Source: Nymphaea colorata
Lineage: Eukaryota > Streptophyta > Magnoliopsida > Nymphaeales > Nymphaeaceae
DNA: 64,000 nucleotides
Direction: 5' to 3'
Assembly: GCF_008831285.2 (NCBI RefSeq)
Contig: NC_045145.1
Location: 24,800,802-24,864,801 of the forward strand
Of this stretch, positions 36,911 to 47,194 are shown piece after piece. Each line of letters opens with the position of its first letter. Position 1 is the stretch's first letter. A program made the translations under genes and the position numbers. Under the pieces are notes generated by a model that worked only from the letters and a program-made list of their open reading frames with translations, was not told the DNA's origin and did no database searches.

Positions 36911-37849
36911 TACAACTAGTTTATAGATCACATTGCATAATGATATAAGTCAAGACTTTTATATCCATAATGATATAGAATTAAGAATCAATATCATATG
37001 TGTTCCATTTATAGACCTTTCAAGCTTGTTTGTGAGAAGAAATTTCTCACCACCGGAGCCATATTGTTTGCATCTAAAAATTTCTTTTGGTTCACCAGTG
37101 AGAATTTGTTTTGCAAATTAGAAATGGGGTCCACCAGCCATTAGTTTTTCTGTGGCATTCTTCATTCTTGGTGCATTTCCTCAACTTAAATGCAATGTGG
37201 TGGATGGTAAAGATGTTAAAGTGTTTTAGAAATTTAAAATTTTATAAAGCAAAAAAAGATGTAAGAGTCAATCCTTAAAATAAGAAATTGTTCATTAGGC
37301 ATTGGAAATGAAAGTTCGATAATTTTTGTTTGATAAAATGGTAAGAGATATGTTTTAGAAGAAATAATCTTAACTAATGAATCATTTGATTTGTAATAAT
37401 CATTTAAAGTAAAAAAATTAGTCAATTTTTGAAAGAAGAGTTTGATAAAATTTATAAGAATGCTTTAATGAAATGATCATTTGTAAAGTAAAGAAAGTTA
37501 ATAGATACCTTTTGAAACACAAGTTAATCTCAAGTTTTAGCCTAACTCTATTACCATATTATTAAGGCTCGATCATGTTTTGCTTAGGTTTCCTAAAGGA
37601 GTGGTTGTGTGTATCCGTGAATCTTATGAATGCATGGTGAATATGAAAGTTAAATGAAAAGAGAAAGAATTCTCTATGCTTGAAAGAAAATTAGATAAGT
37701 CATTCATACCACAACATGCATATTAAAAAAAAAAGGTTTTCAAAAATGAGTTGTATGCCATCCAAGTGTAGTCCCAATGATAAGGATCATGGGTATTGCA
37801 CCTATATTGGCCTTGGTGAAGTCGAATGATTTTGGGCCAAGCAAAATGG
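36911..37849. other. Spacer without recognised genes
   Basis: AT-rich, with no ORF of note on either strand. Nothing recognised. Confidence 0.4.
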
Positions 37850-38100
37850 GAGCTTTTTTTATTTTAATATATAAATAAGAGAGAGAGAGAGGGAGTAAAA
37901 GGGTGAGAAATCTAGAAGGAGGGGAGAAAAGGTGGGTGGGGGAGGAGACAGAACCAGTCCAGTTGACCTCCTAATGGCACCCCTAATCTCAAAATAAACA
38001 TTGTTCCTCAATCCATTAGGATAGAACCCTCCAAGAATCAAACTGAAGACATGGCTGTAACACGCTGCCTAACCCAACCATTGTCCTACCCTTCATTTGT
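37850..38100 (-). mobile_element. Probable tRNA-derived SINE
   Basis: On the minus strand, TAGGACAATGGTTGGG (A-box-like) is followed 33 bases later by AGTTTGATTC (B-box-like), then an unrelated body and a tail of CT repeats and TATATTAAAATAAAAAAAG. This is SINE architecture. A target duplication was not identified. Confidence 0.4.
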
Positions 38101-38345
38101 TTAAAAGGGGTGGAGAGAGAGAGAAAGAGAGGGGGAGTTAAAAAAGAAAAAAGATAAAAGATAAAAGAGAGGTAAAATAAAGAGAGAGAAGAAAGAGATT
38201 TTAAAATAGGGAGAGAAAGAACTGAAGAGAGAGATAGAGAAGAGAAATTTTAGAGAGAGAGATCTAAAAGAGAGAGAATCAGAGAGAGAAAGAGAAATAG
38301 GAGAGAGAAATAGAAAGATTAAAAGAGAGATTTTGAGTTTTTAAA
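38101..38345. repeat. Polypurine (GA-rich) tract
   Basis: About 240 bp almost entirely of A and G on the plus strand (GAGAGA, AAAGAGA, GGGGAG). A shorter one lies at 37875-37945. Confidence 0.9.
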
Positions 38346-39893
38346 TTCTCTTTCTTGGATGGAAACTAGGATTAACGAGTTTGGAAAATAATTTAAATAT
38401 TATAACAACTTCATTACATTTGTCATAGGTCAGAGAGAAACTTAAGCTCATAAATAAATAGTCTAAGCAAAGTCTCCAAAGCCTTTAATTTCAAGAGTTT
38501 GAAATGCTTTTGAAACTATCAAAAAATCTTTGTATGCATGCGTAAATAATAAAGAAAGCATCCTATCTAATCTTGGCAATTATGAGAAGACGCCCCTCCC
38601 ATCATCAGTAGTGGTCTAAAACTAATAGTAAGGTATGTATTAATGTTAAACCTGACCAGATAAAAGGTACCGATCTTGAATCTGACTTCCTTCCTTGATA
38701 ATGAATGAGCATGTAAGCTTTTGTTGGCCACACTGCAATAAAAGTCTTACAATAAAATAGAAGGTTTATGGATTTTTGATGAACGACAAAGCTATGTGAT
38801 AGCTTCAATAGGATTTTTGGCGGAGCTTTCTTGATGTGGTTCAGTACCAAAGACTCTAAACAATTTGTTAATGAGAAAAAGAAAAGAAATAAATTGCAGT
38901 AACACATGAATGTTAAAGGATTGGATTCAAATAAAATCTCAGGTTACCATATCAAATTTATTGGATATTCATAATTCCAATTTGAATTTGGATTTAAATA
39001 CAAGGAAGAAAAATCCATGCCATACCACATTCAAATTTGATTTAAATTCAAAATTCAAATTTTATTTTAGATTTACATCCACACCTGAATCCAACTTTTA
39101 AATACAAGAGCCAGAACCACATTACGATATGTTAATAATGTACAGATATTCAAAACGTATAAATTGGGTATATGATAATTCGTTTGAAATTGAATTCAAA
39201 AGGAAACCTGAATCGGAATATGATGGGATATTTTGTTAAAACTGAACCCAAATTCGAATCCAATCAAAGTCATTTCTTAAATATAAATCCCATTCAATTT
39301 TTTTTAATTAAAGTGTTACCTTTTTTTTTCATATCAACTAAGTTTTTCAGAGTAATGAATGTGCGTTCAATTCATTACTTCAAAATAGATGTCAATACAT
39401 ACATAGGTTGCTTCTAGAGAATTCTTACTACAACAAAAAATCAATAATTAGTTATTACAGTTTAACAAATTGTTATACGAATGATTATGTTATGATTTGA
39501 AGAGAAACAAATAAACTAATATGAGATGTTGCACCAATCGAGATAGATGAATTCTCCTGAACAAATACTGCACCCGCTAACATGAAGCTAAGCAGAGATA
39601 TATAGTGGAGAATTATCAGGCCAACCTCCAAATAAGTGAATCATCCAACTACCACCTTTGACATTTGATAATGAAAAAATAAATGCAAAAGATCAAAACT
39701 GAAGTGACTGAACTTGGAAATGGTAAAGAAACAAAAATATTTGTTGACAAGTTTCTGAATGCTCCAGCTTCTGACACATGCAGTGCATTGGGAAATCACC
39801 TCCCCTACCTCAAAAAAAAAAAGAAAAAACGAAGCAAAAAGAGAAAGTTGGGTTGGGGGAGGAGGAAGAGGAGTCATTGCCACCATTGAGGGA
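38346..39893. other. Spacer without recognised genes
   Basis: AT-rich. The section 38910-39310 is full of GATTTGAATTC/AAATTCAAATT variants resembling the old repeats near 48.9 and 50.3 kb. No gene seen. Confidence 0.4.
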
Positions 39894-39901
39894 GTCGAGC
39901 A

Positions 39902-40672
39902 TAGGCATGGGTCTGCATGATCAGACCCAGCCTGGCCCGGTAACTTTGCGGCCGGGTATCGGACATTCCATGCAGCCTGCCGCGGGCCCGGTAAGCCCAA
40001 CAACTTTTTATTTTAAATTTTTAAATACATTTTGAAGTCTGTTTCCTTTGTAAAGGTTTCAAACTTTCAAAAATTGAAAGTTTGCTTAAGTCTTCGTTTT
40101 CTTCCTTCGCCGTCGGCATTCACCAGGCTGCATTGCCATCACCACACCTCCCGGCTCGCGCGGCCGTGCCTACCATGCCATCACCAATTCGTTGCCTCTT
40201 GTTCCAAATCCAAACCATTTGTCACCGCCTTACTACTGCTCGGCTTGGGACTCATCGATTCCATTGTCACCAGTCTCCCCTCTCTCTCTCTCTCTCTCTC
40301 TCTCTTGTGGATGGTTGTTCTCCATTGGAATGAATCCGACATGAATGATTGTTCTCCGTTGGGCTGAATCAGGTGACATTCATAAGATGGGGAAGGCAGG
40401 ACGGTGGTTGAAGACCATGTTGGGTTTGGCCGGTCCAATCGGAGCTGAAGCAGTGGAGGAAAGTGCAGGAGGAAGTGGCAGTCTGGCAGAAGCGATGCCA
40501 CGGAGGCTGCAAAAATGGACCAGGCCTCATGCATTCTTATCATGGCCTGGTACCGGGTCCAGCCTGACCCGTTAATAGTTGGGCCGGGTAGCGGGCTGGC
40601 CGGGTCCAAGCCCGGGTAGTTAACAGCACAAAATTGTCGGGGTGGGCTGGCATAGCCAGATGCCCAGGCCTA
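39902..40672. mobile_element. hAT-like non-autonomous transposon with 8-bp TSD
   Basis: Ends TAGGCATGGGTC and GATGCCCAGGCCTA are imperfect inverted repeats. Flanks GTCGAGCA (39894-39901) and GTCCAGCA (40673-40680) are an 8-bp duplication with one difference, the hAT hallmark. Subterminal zones are dense in GGCCCGG/CCGGGCC words. The middle (about 40080-40370) is non-repetitive and contains a (TC)n run. No transposase. A 5'-truncated copy lies at 62049-62745. Confidence 0.75.
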
Positions 40673-40931
40673 GTCCAGCATGCATCTAGTGTTTCTCTTT
40701 TTATTTAAAAAACAAGAATGTGGGCCCCTAGGTGGATGGCTGTGTCTTTGTGCAATATATATATATATATGAACTAATAATAGATGACAAAAGTGCCTTA
40801 TCACTTTTTTATCAATGTTGTTCTCCCAACCACCGTCATGAAAATGATCAATTTCTATTCTGCTGGAGGCCGTAAAACCAGTTTTCTCTGCAATCTAAAC
40901 TTATAGACATGATTTTAAATTTGGTAAGAAA

Positions 40932-40980
40932 CAAACACACACACACGCACACAGACATGCACACACACACACACACACAA

Positions 40981-41012
<32 letters not shown>

Positions 41013-41013
41013 T
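40932..41013. repeat. (CA)n-(TA)n microsatellite
   Basis: CA repeats with a few interruptions, then a pure TA run. The paralogous site near 63012 is much shorter. Confidence 0.9.
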
Positions 41014-41194
41014 AAGTTAATCATATTTTGGATGATAATAATGTAACATCAAAATTTTGAACATTGTAGAAAAGAACAATTTTTTCATGAAAAAACTTGA
41101 ACGAAACATGATTTTTATAAACTTAGTATTAATTATATACATATTAGGAGGTTCACATTTTATTTAAAATATCTTTTAATACAAATTTGAGAGG

Positions 41195-41445
41195 TATGGC
41201 TTTATCCTTAGCCAAGTGGTATGGTGTGCGTGTGTGTGTATTAATGACATTAGGGATGGGGTACAAAGGCTTCAGACTTAGGATGTCAACTATTAACTAC
41301 TGAAATACTCTTAAGATAATATCTAAAAGGTTAGATTGTTGTAGAAAAAAAATGTTTTGAACATTGCGTTTAGATGTATATAATGTCCACTTGGTTCAAC
41401 CATCATCCTCTGGTCTCTTTCTCTCTCTCTCTCTCTCTCTCTCGT
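41195..41445 (+). mobile_element. Possible tRNA-derived SINE with (GT)n insertion
   Basis: TAGCCAAGTGG fits the tRNA A-box, and GGCTTCAGACTTAGGATG resembles a decayed B-box region. The tail ends in a CT run. The paralogous copy is at 63238-63497. Confidence 0.3.
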
Positions 41446-42210
41446 ATTACTTTGTGTGAATCTTAATATTATGAGAAAGGTTAAGATATGGCTGTTGGAT
41501 TCAATATGTATTTTTGCAACCGAGTCCAGTGTGAATTTATGCTAAATAAATTTGGATTGCAGATCATATATGTAAATTATTTTTACATAATAAAATCAAT
41601 GAAATAAAAGATTAACATGAAATTTGACAAGTCCGAAAGGGGGAACTCTAGGGGCTGTAGAAGGCTTGGCTTTGGAGATTTTTCTACCAGATTTATTTAG
41701 GAGCAAGTAAATTAAGAAATTGAATTTCTTCTTTAACACAACCTATATAAAATGTGCCGATGAGTATTTTTCTCATGTATTCTAGTATTATAACAGATCA
41801 GCCACGATTGATGGGAATTAAAGTTAAAGTGAATGAAGAAAATATAATGAATTGGAGAGAGAAAAGAAGCAGCAATATGAACGTAGCTAGTCTGGAAGAG
41901 ACAAAGAATACAGTGTAAGGAATTGACGAAACAGCGTGAAAGGACTGAAGCCAATGAGTAACAACTGACAGAATTGAGGGCGGAATTTCTTGAGCCATCT
42001 AGGGCCAATTTCTTCCGTAACTTGATTACTTTAGCCTCTACCACTCGCAAGAGGATAATGTGGTGGTGGTGGTGATCAAATGGACCCACCTGCTCAATTT
42101 GAATTTTATGTGCAGTTTTTTGCCTATTTTCTTTGCATCCTTCTGAAAATTGCTTCTCTTCCTCTGCCCTTAATCTACCGAGAAACTGGGAGTGGGGTTG
42201 CAGGAGTGGG

Positions 42211-42636
42211 GCAGTAATAGATGCTCTTGTGCAAACAGCCATTTCTACTGCAACCAATTTGTTGAAAGAGACAAAAGACTACATCTTGAATGCCAAAGAA
42301 GATCTGAAGAAGCTCCAAAGGATCCTGAAAATCGTCCAAAAGGCCATCAAAGATGCTGATCGAGTGCTTTTTCAGCAAGGAGTGCAACAGGAACTAGAGT
42401 TTGAGCTCAACGATGTTCTTTATGATGCCGAGGACATCATCGAGGATATCAAAGCAAAATTGAGGCCAGCAAGAGGGATCTGGTATGGAAGCGGTCTTTG
42501 ACCACAGCGCTCTCTTCCCATTACGAAGATGTTTCTTTTCGTTGGTAACAAAATCAAGGAAATCAATGAAAGGCTTGATAAAATAAATAAAGATTGGGAC
42601 ATGGTGGATAGGCTCAAAACAACAAGAAAGGGGGTG
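42211..42636 (+). pseudogene. NLR coiled-coil (Rx-N) segment
   Basis: Reads AVIDALVQTAISTATNLL, then heptad-rich helices (KEDLKKLQRILKIVQKAIKD) and ELNDVLYDAEDIIEDIKAK, the EDVID-type motif that contacts NB-ARC. TGA at 42499 ends the first part. The same frame resumes as NKIKEINERLDKINKDWDM up to KTTRKG at the transposon. Confidence 0.9.
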
Positions 42637-42644
42637 GTAAGGAC
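42637..42644 (+). other. Target-site duplication, left
   Basis: GTAAGGAC, repeated perfectly at 43483-43490 on the other side of the transposon. Confidence 0.85.
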
Positions 42645-43482
42645 CTATGTCACCGTTTCGCCGGGTGTGGGTGCCGGTGCAGGTGCGGATGCGGGTGCCG
42701 ATGCAATACATCTCAAAAAATTACAGTGCAGTGAAGGTATTTATTATTATTATTAATTTATTATTATAATATATGACTGATGGAAAGGCCGTTGCACTCG
42801 AATCCATACCCAAAAGCATGACGGTTCCTTCCGTCGTCGGTCAGTGGTAGAAGTGGGAAAAGGGGAAAGTCGAAAGAGAGAGAGAGCGAGATAAAAGAGG
42901 GGAAAAGGGTCGAAACCACTCCTCGCAAAATCTGCCTCTCGTCTTTGCCCTTTCCCTCTCCGTCTATGTTCCTTCCTATTGTGACCGAACCGATGCCGTT
43001 TTTCCATCGGCAATTGATATCGGTCGCATTGGCATCAAGATTTCGATCAAGAGTGAAGGAATTTCTTGGCTTCGTCAAACCTAATGCCGGTTTGCCGATC
43101 TGCAGATAAGGGCACCCCTCATCGTCCTCATTGGCACTTGCTGGTCCTTCCTCAAACCCTACCTTCAGGACAGGGAGAAGAAGGTCCTGATGATCGTGAC
43201 CCTCTCCAAGTTGTTGCCAACATAGCACACATCGTCCTCGATGAGACCGGGCCATTCACATAGGATGGATCACATGGAAGCAGGTTTTCCTACTCGTTGA
43301 TGTCATCTGCTGCTGTGCCGTGCTGTTCCCCATTATCTGGTCTATCAAGAACCTCTGAGAGGCTGCCCGCACAACGGCAAGGCTGCTGTGAACCTCATGA
43401 AACTTACGCCCTATTATGAAAACAATAGGGTGCGGGTTGGGTGCGGGTGCGTCACCAGGGTTGCCGCACCCTGGTGACATAG
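42645..43482. mobile_element. 838-bp TIR transposon (CTATGTCACC family) carrying host gene DNA
   Basis: Ends CTATGTCACC and GGTGACATAG are perfect inverted repeats with a perfect 8-bp target duplication (a 9-10 bp reading is also possible because of flanking bases). The left 125 bp or so, including GGTGCCGGTGC words and the ATT run, match the 250-bp copy at 7496-7745. The right end shares GTTGCCGCACC.TGGTGACATAG. The additional ~600 bp is not in that copy and includes a fragment of a membrane-receptor gene. No transposase. Confidence 0.85.
43095..43425 (+). pseudogene. Captured fragment of a lung-7TM/GOST-type membrane protein gene
   Basis: Plus-strand frames read IRAPLIVLIGTCWSFLKPYL and QDREKKVLMIV, then LQVVANIAHIVLDETGPF, then GWITWKQVFLLVDVICCC and AVLFPIIWSIKNL, then GKAAVNLMKL. 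This matches, in order, the transmembrane core of plant lung-7-transmembrane/GOST proteins (the candidate GPCR-like CAND6/7 group), whose members place W-S-F-L-K-P, P-L-Q-V-x-A-N and D-G-K-A-A-x-N-L-x-K-L at these positions. At least three one-base frame shifts and stops separate the pieces. An exon boundary may lie at CTGCAG near 43103. It lies wholly inside the transposon and in the same orientation as the NLR. Confidence 0.8.
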
Positions 43483-43490
43483 GTAAGGAC
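43483..43490 (+). other. Target-site duplication, right
   Basis: GTAAGGAC, identical to 42637-42644. Confidence 0.85.
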
Positions 43491-44768
43491 CCTGTTCATG
43501 GTGAACATGTCAACTCCAAAGAGGCAACCCATCACATAGGTGTACAACTGCCCATAGGCGGGAGAATGATACAAAGGTGTTAGTAGAAATGCTCTCGTCG
43601 AATGACTTTTGTTGTAAGACTGAGAAGGGTGGTGCTTCTATTATCTCCATTGTTGGAAAGGGAGGGATGGTAAAACGATTCTTGCAAACATGGTATTTAA
43701 TGAAGTTGAACAACAGTTCGTGGAACGCAGGTGGTGGGTTTGTGTTTCGGAAAGGCCAAACCATAAGGATTTGGTGCGGCAGATACTAAGAAGTGTGCAA
43801 GAGTTATGGAGAAAACACTGATTGTTCCTTGACTGACTTATGCACACAATTACTGAACGAGCACTCAAAGGAAAAAATTTTGTTGGTCCTAGAAGATGTA
43901 TGGGAAATAAAATGGTGGGAGGAAGAGATAGGGGGAACATTGATGGTGGTGCTATGGGGAGCAAAATTTTGATTACCAGTAGAAAGAAATATGTGTCGGA
44001 GGGGATGGGTGCTTTTTATATGCATGAATTACAAGAATTTAGTTTCCACCAAAGTTGGTACTTGTTTCTGAAGGAGGTTTTAAGAGAAGGCCAAGCAGAA
44101 GAAGATTCAGTGATGCATAAGATCAAATTTGTTGGAGAGGGAATATAAAGAAGTGTGGTGGGTTGCCACTTGTGATTAAGATGGTGGGGACCATGATGCG
44201 CACCAAGAAAATGAGTAGGGAGGACTGGAAGTCCGTCGTGGAAAGTAAGATATGGGAATGGAAGACGCTGCAGCCTCATCATCGTCCACTGAATAGGTGG
44301 CGATATCTTCCTGGTCTCATGCTGAGCTACGATGACTTGCCATGTTATTGGAAGAGTTGTTTTGTGTATTGCTGCACTTATCCAAAGGATTATGAGATTG
44401 AAAGGGAGACATTGATCATGCAATGGGTGGCACACGGATTGATTGAGGTTGGCATAGATGTTGAAGCAACAACAAACCAATACATTGAAGATTTGATAAG
44501 GCGGTGTTTGATTGAAGAAATTGATTTGAAGAGCATCAAATTGCATGACATTTTGCATGACCTTGCCTTATATATAGGTGGAAGGGAATATGGCCATGCC
44601 TCTACTACTGAGCACACCCGCCATCTGTCATTACTTGGTGTACACGATGCAGAGGCACACAAGCATAATACCTTGGACAGCAAATAAGGTGTGCACATTG
44701 TTGGCTGATTCCAATTCTTACTTGCAGGTCTATATTGAACGCTTGACCAATTTCAAGTGGAAACAATG
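43491..44768 (+). pseudogene. NLR NB-ARC segment
   Basis: Motifs in order: GRENDTKVLVEML; ISIVGKGGM then, one base out, KTILANMVFNEVEQQF (P-loop split by a missing G near 43670); RRWWVCVSERPNHKDLVRQI (RNBS-A region); ILLVLEDVWEI (kinase-2, 43877-43906); after a shift, GSKILITSRKKYVSEGM (RNBS-B); after a shift near 44146, KKCGGLPLVIKMVG (GLPL); YWKSCFVYCCTYPKDYEIE (RNBS-D); KLHDILHDLAL (MHD region, with LHD for MHD). A last shift near 44660 leads to NKVCTLLADSNSYLQ, the usual start of the LRR linker. Confidence 0.92.
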
Positions 44769-45420
44769 AAAAAATAGAGTATAAATAGAAACATACCCAA
44801 ATTGTCTCTATTATCCATGCAAAATCAGTCATTGTTGACGTTTGCTCAGAAGGTTTGTCGACACGTTTGGTGAGTTGCAATACTGTCTTCCTGTGGCATA
44901 CATTGTGGGCATGGTTGTTAAATTGGTGTGTGAGCAGCTTCATATGTCTGATAGTTAAGAAGTTGATTGTGCCCCAGGATTGGTTCAATGCAATGTGATT
45001 ATGAACTGCATGATATTGCATCAATGTGGATGAACACATGAATGTGTGCATGGTGTGCATTGACTTGTATATGAGTACATTTTTACACATGCATATATGT
45101 GGAATCTTTAGTTTTTTTATCTTATTTCTCCAGGTGGTCATTTTTTTTCAGAAATATTTTGGTATTTTATCTTGTAATGGATAACCTTATTTTAGCATAA
45201 ATTTTGAACATGTATGTATTTTCCCCCTCCACTGACATCGCAAGGATTTTTGGATTCGGGTCCCACTTACGAGTGGAGGATCCGGACAGAGTTCTACTGG
45301 ACCCACTACGACAAACCCATGCCCCACTGCATAAATAAATTACCTGCGGTGCCAGCCAATAGACAACAAAATAAACAAGCTTTTACTCTTTTGAGCCAGA
45401 CATGGACCAATAATCAATAA
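44769..45420. other. Insertion between NB-ARC and LRR
   Basis: About 650 bp of AT-rich, NLR-unlike sequence breaks the phrase that should join ERLTNFKW to HLRYLGL. No coding match. I could not define terminal repeats, so it may be an intron-like or transposon-derived insertion. Confidence 0.5.
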
Positions 45421-47194
45421 TCCACTTGAGGTATCTTGGGCTGAAATGGACATGGGAATTGAAATTTATAGCGGACTGCTTGGGGAAGCTTACCAATTTA
45501 CGGACCTTGCATAGATTTGTGGTATGCGATGACAAAGGGACACAAAGGGATGCGATATTAGGGAACTAAAAGACTTGAACAAACTACAGGGGAATTGTCA
45601 ATACAAGGGTTGGGGGGGGACAAGAAAAGCAATTGATTGTGCAAGAAATGCACAATTGTTTAAGGAGAAGCATGGCATAATTAGTTTGGAATTCTACTTT
45701 GGAATTACTGGAGGTGTTTCTGAACAGAGTGGTACTTCTGGACAGAGTAATGACGAACAGAGTGGTGCACTGGAGGCATTGGAACCTCCACTTGGGCAGG
45801 AGTGCTTGGAGATAGGCGATTATAAAGGAAAGATGCAGTTTGGCATTTGAATACAGAGCATACCAAGCTACATTCACTAAAGCTGGAAAGATGCCATTTA
45901 TGGGAAAAACTAATAAGCATTACCTCGTTGAAAGTACTAAATGTCATCAATTGCCCAGCACTATGTGAAATAGTTAGCACACCTGCTTGGAGTTGTTGAA
46001 GGTGGAGGAATGCTGCAGCCTAGAGCAATTACCTCATCACATGCCTGCACTCAAGTGGTTGGACGTGGCACTTTGTGACAGCCTGGAGCAATTGCCTCAG
46101 CACATGCCTGCTCTCAAGTCATTGATGGTATGGGCATGTGATAGCCTAAAGGCTCTTCTTAACATGCCTGCCTTGGAGTCATTGGAGTTGAGTTATTGTG
46201 ACGGCCTAGAGCATTACATGACATGCCTGCTCTCAAGTCATTGATGGTGCGGAGATGTGATAGGCTGAAGACTCTAGCTGACATGCCTGCCTTGGAGTCA
46301 TTGGAGGTAGAATTTTGTGACAGCCTAGAGCAATTACCTCATGACATGCCTGCTCTCAAGTCGTTTAAGGTGTATGGACCTAATAGCTTGAAGACTCTTG
46401 TTAATCCTTTACTTGAGGAGTTGATGGTGGAAGGTTTGCTCAACTGGGAAGGGTGGCCAGCAGATAGATTTGGGGAAACAACATTGACTTCTATGCGAAG
46501 GTTAAGAGAGGCAAATTTTATGAATTGACCAAAGATGCAGACAGAAGGCTTGCTTGATGCTCTATTGGAGCTGGCGGGGCATGACGGTCAAGTGACTCAG
46601 CTCCAAAGTCTGTCAGTGTGTTGTTGCCTAAGTGCAAGATTGGGATGGAAATTCCTTGAGCAACTGCCTAAGCTCATTGAGTTAAGGTTGGATCCAGACT
46701 CAGCAGTACTACTGCCATCGCCATTGCCATCGGAGGTATCAACATTTCTACCCTCCCTCAAGTCTCTGTCTTTGAGTGACACGAATCTTGATGAGGTCAA
46801 ATTGGGAAGGGTGCCTCAGTGCTTGTGGGGTCTCTCACAACTGGAGACACTGTTCCTAAACTATTTCTATGAGGACATCAGCTTGGGAGGCCACTGGCAA
46901 TGCCTCCCAAAACTGAGATACCTAGAGCTTCAATACTTCCCCAATCTGAAGTCTCTGTTGGACATTACTACCCACCAAAATGAAAATGATGCAGTAGCAA
47001 CAACATGTCCCACGGATGCAAATGAACAGATAACCTGCCTCTCGAAGCTCGAAAAGCTGGTAATTTACTTTTGTCCAGCACTCCATCTGACGCAGGAACT
47101 CAGAGACCATCTTGGGAAAGTTTATCCATCCAAGGCTAAGTGGTTGAGGTGCTGTTATATCATGTTACGGAACCTTTTCTGTTTCGTAGGCTGA
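45421..47194 (+). pseudogene. NLR leucine-rich repeat segment
   Basis: Starts HLRYLGLKW and CLGKLTNLRTLHRFVV, then IRELKDLNKLQGN and KAIDCARNAQLFKEKHGI, the CNL linker. It continues ALEALEPPLGQECLEIGDYK. From 45987 a regular array of about 20-21 residues per unit alternates SLEQLPQHMPALKSL and SLKALLNMPALESLE types. A five-base loss near 46215 breaks one unit. The final part (46535-47194) is open and ends CPALHLTQELRDHLGKVY then a read-through tail. Confidence 0.9.

Larger units (their letters stand above)
40673..42210 (+). promoter_or_regulatory. Upstream region of the NLR pseudogene
   Basis: Contains microsatellites, a SINE-like segment and, at 41743-41753, CCTATATAAAA, a plausible TATA box about 460 bp before the first coiled-coil codon. 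The region is duplicated at 62746-64000, where the matching box reads CCTATAAAAAA. No transcription start can be fixed from sequence. Confidence 0.35.
42211..47194 (+). pseudogene. CC-NBS-LRR (CNL) immune receptor pseudogene, whole locus
   Basis: All three domains of a plant intracellular immune receptor occur in order: an Rx-type coiled coil with an EDVID-like motif (42211-42640), NB-ARC (43491 to about 44768) and leucine-rich repeats (45421-47194). In a working protein, NB-ARC nucleotide exchange would switch the receptor on after LRR or coiled-coil sensing. Here the start Met is missing (AVIDALVQ where family members begin M-A-D-A-L). A stop sits at 42499-42501. A transposon splits coiled coil from NB-ARC. 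At least four further frame breaks occur, including one inside the P-loop, and about 650 bp of foreign DNA separates NB-ARC from the LRR. It is non-functional as assembled. Expression of partial products cannot be judged from sequence. Confidence 0.92.

Noticed and set aside
40082-40609. Overlapping frames inside the hAT-like element
   Set aside because: Present on both strands, interrupted by the (TC)n run and without recognisable domains. Not treated as captured genes.
42764-43255. 163-codon minus-strand frame in the transposon
   Set aside because: The opposite strand gives ordered matches to lung-7TM/GOST proteins, so this is a shadow frame.
44605-45141. 178-codon minus-strand frame
   Set aside because: Antisense to the NLR NB-ARC end and the insertion. 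No motif.
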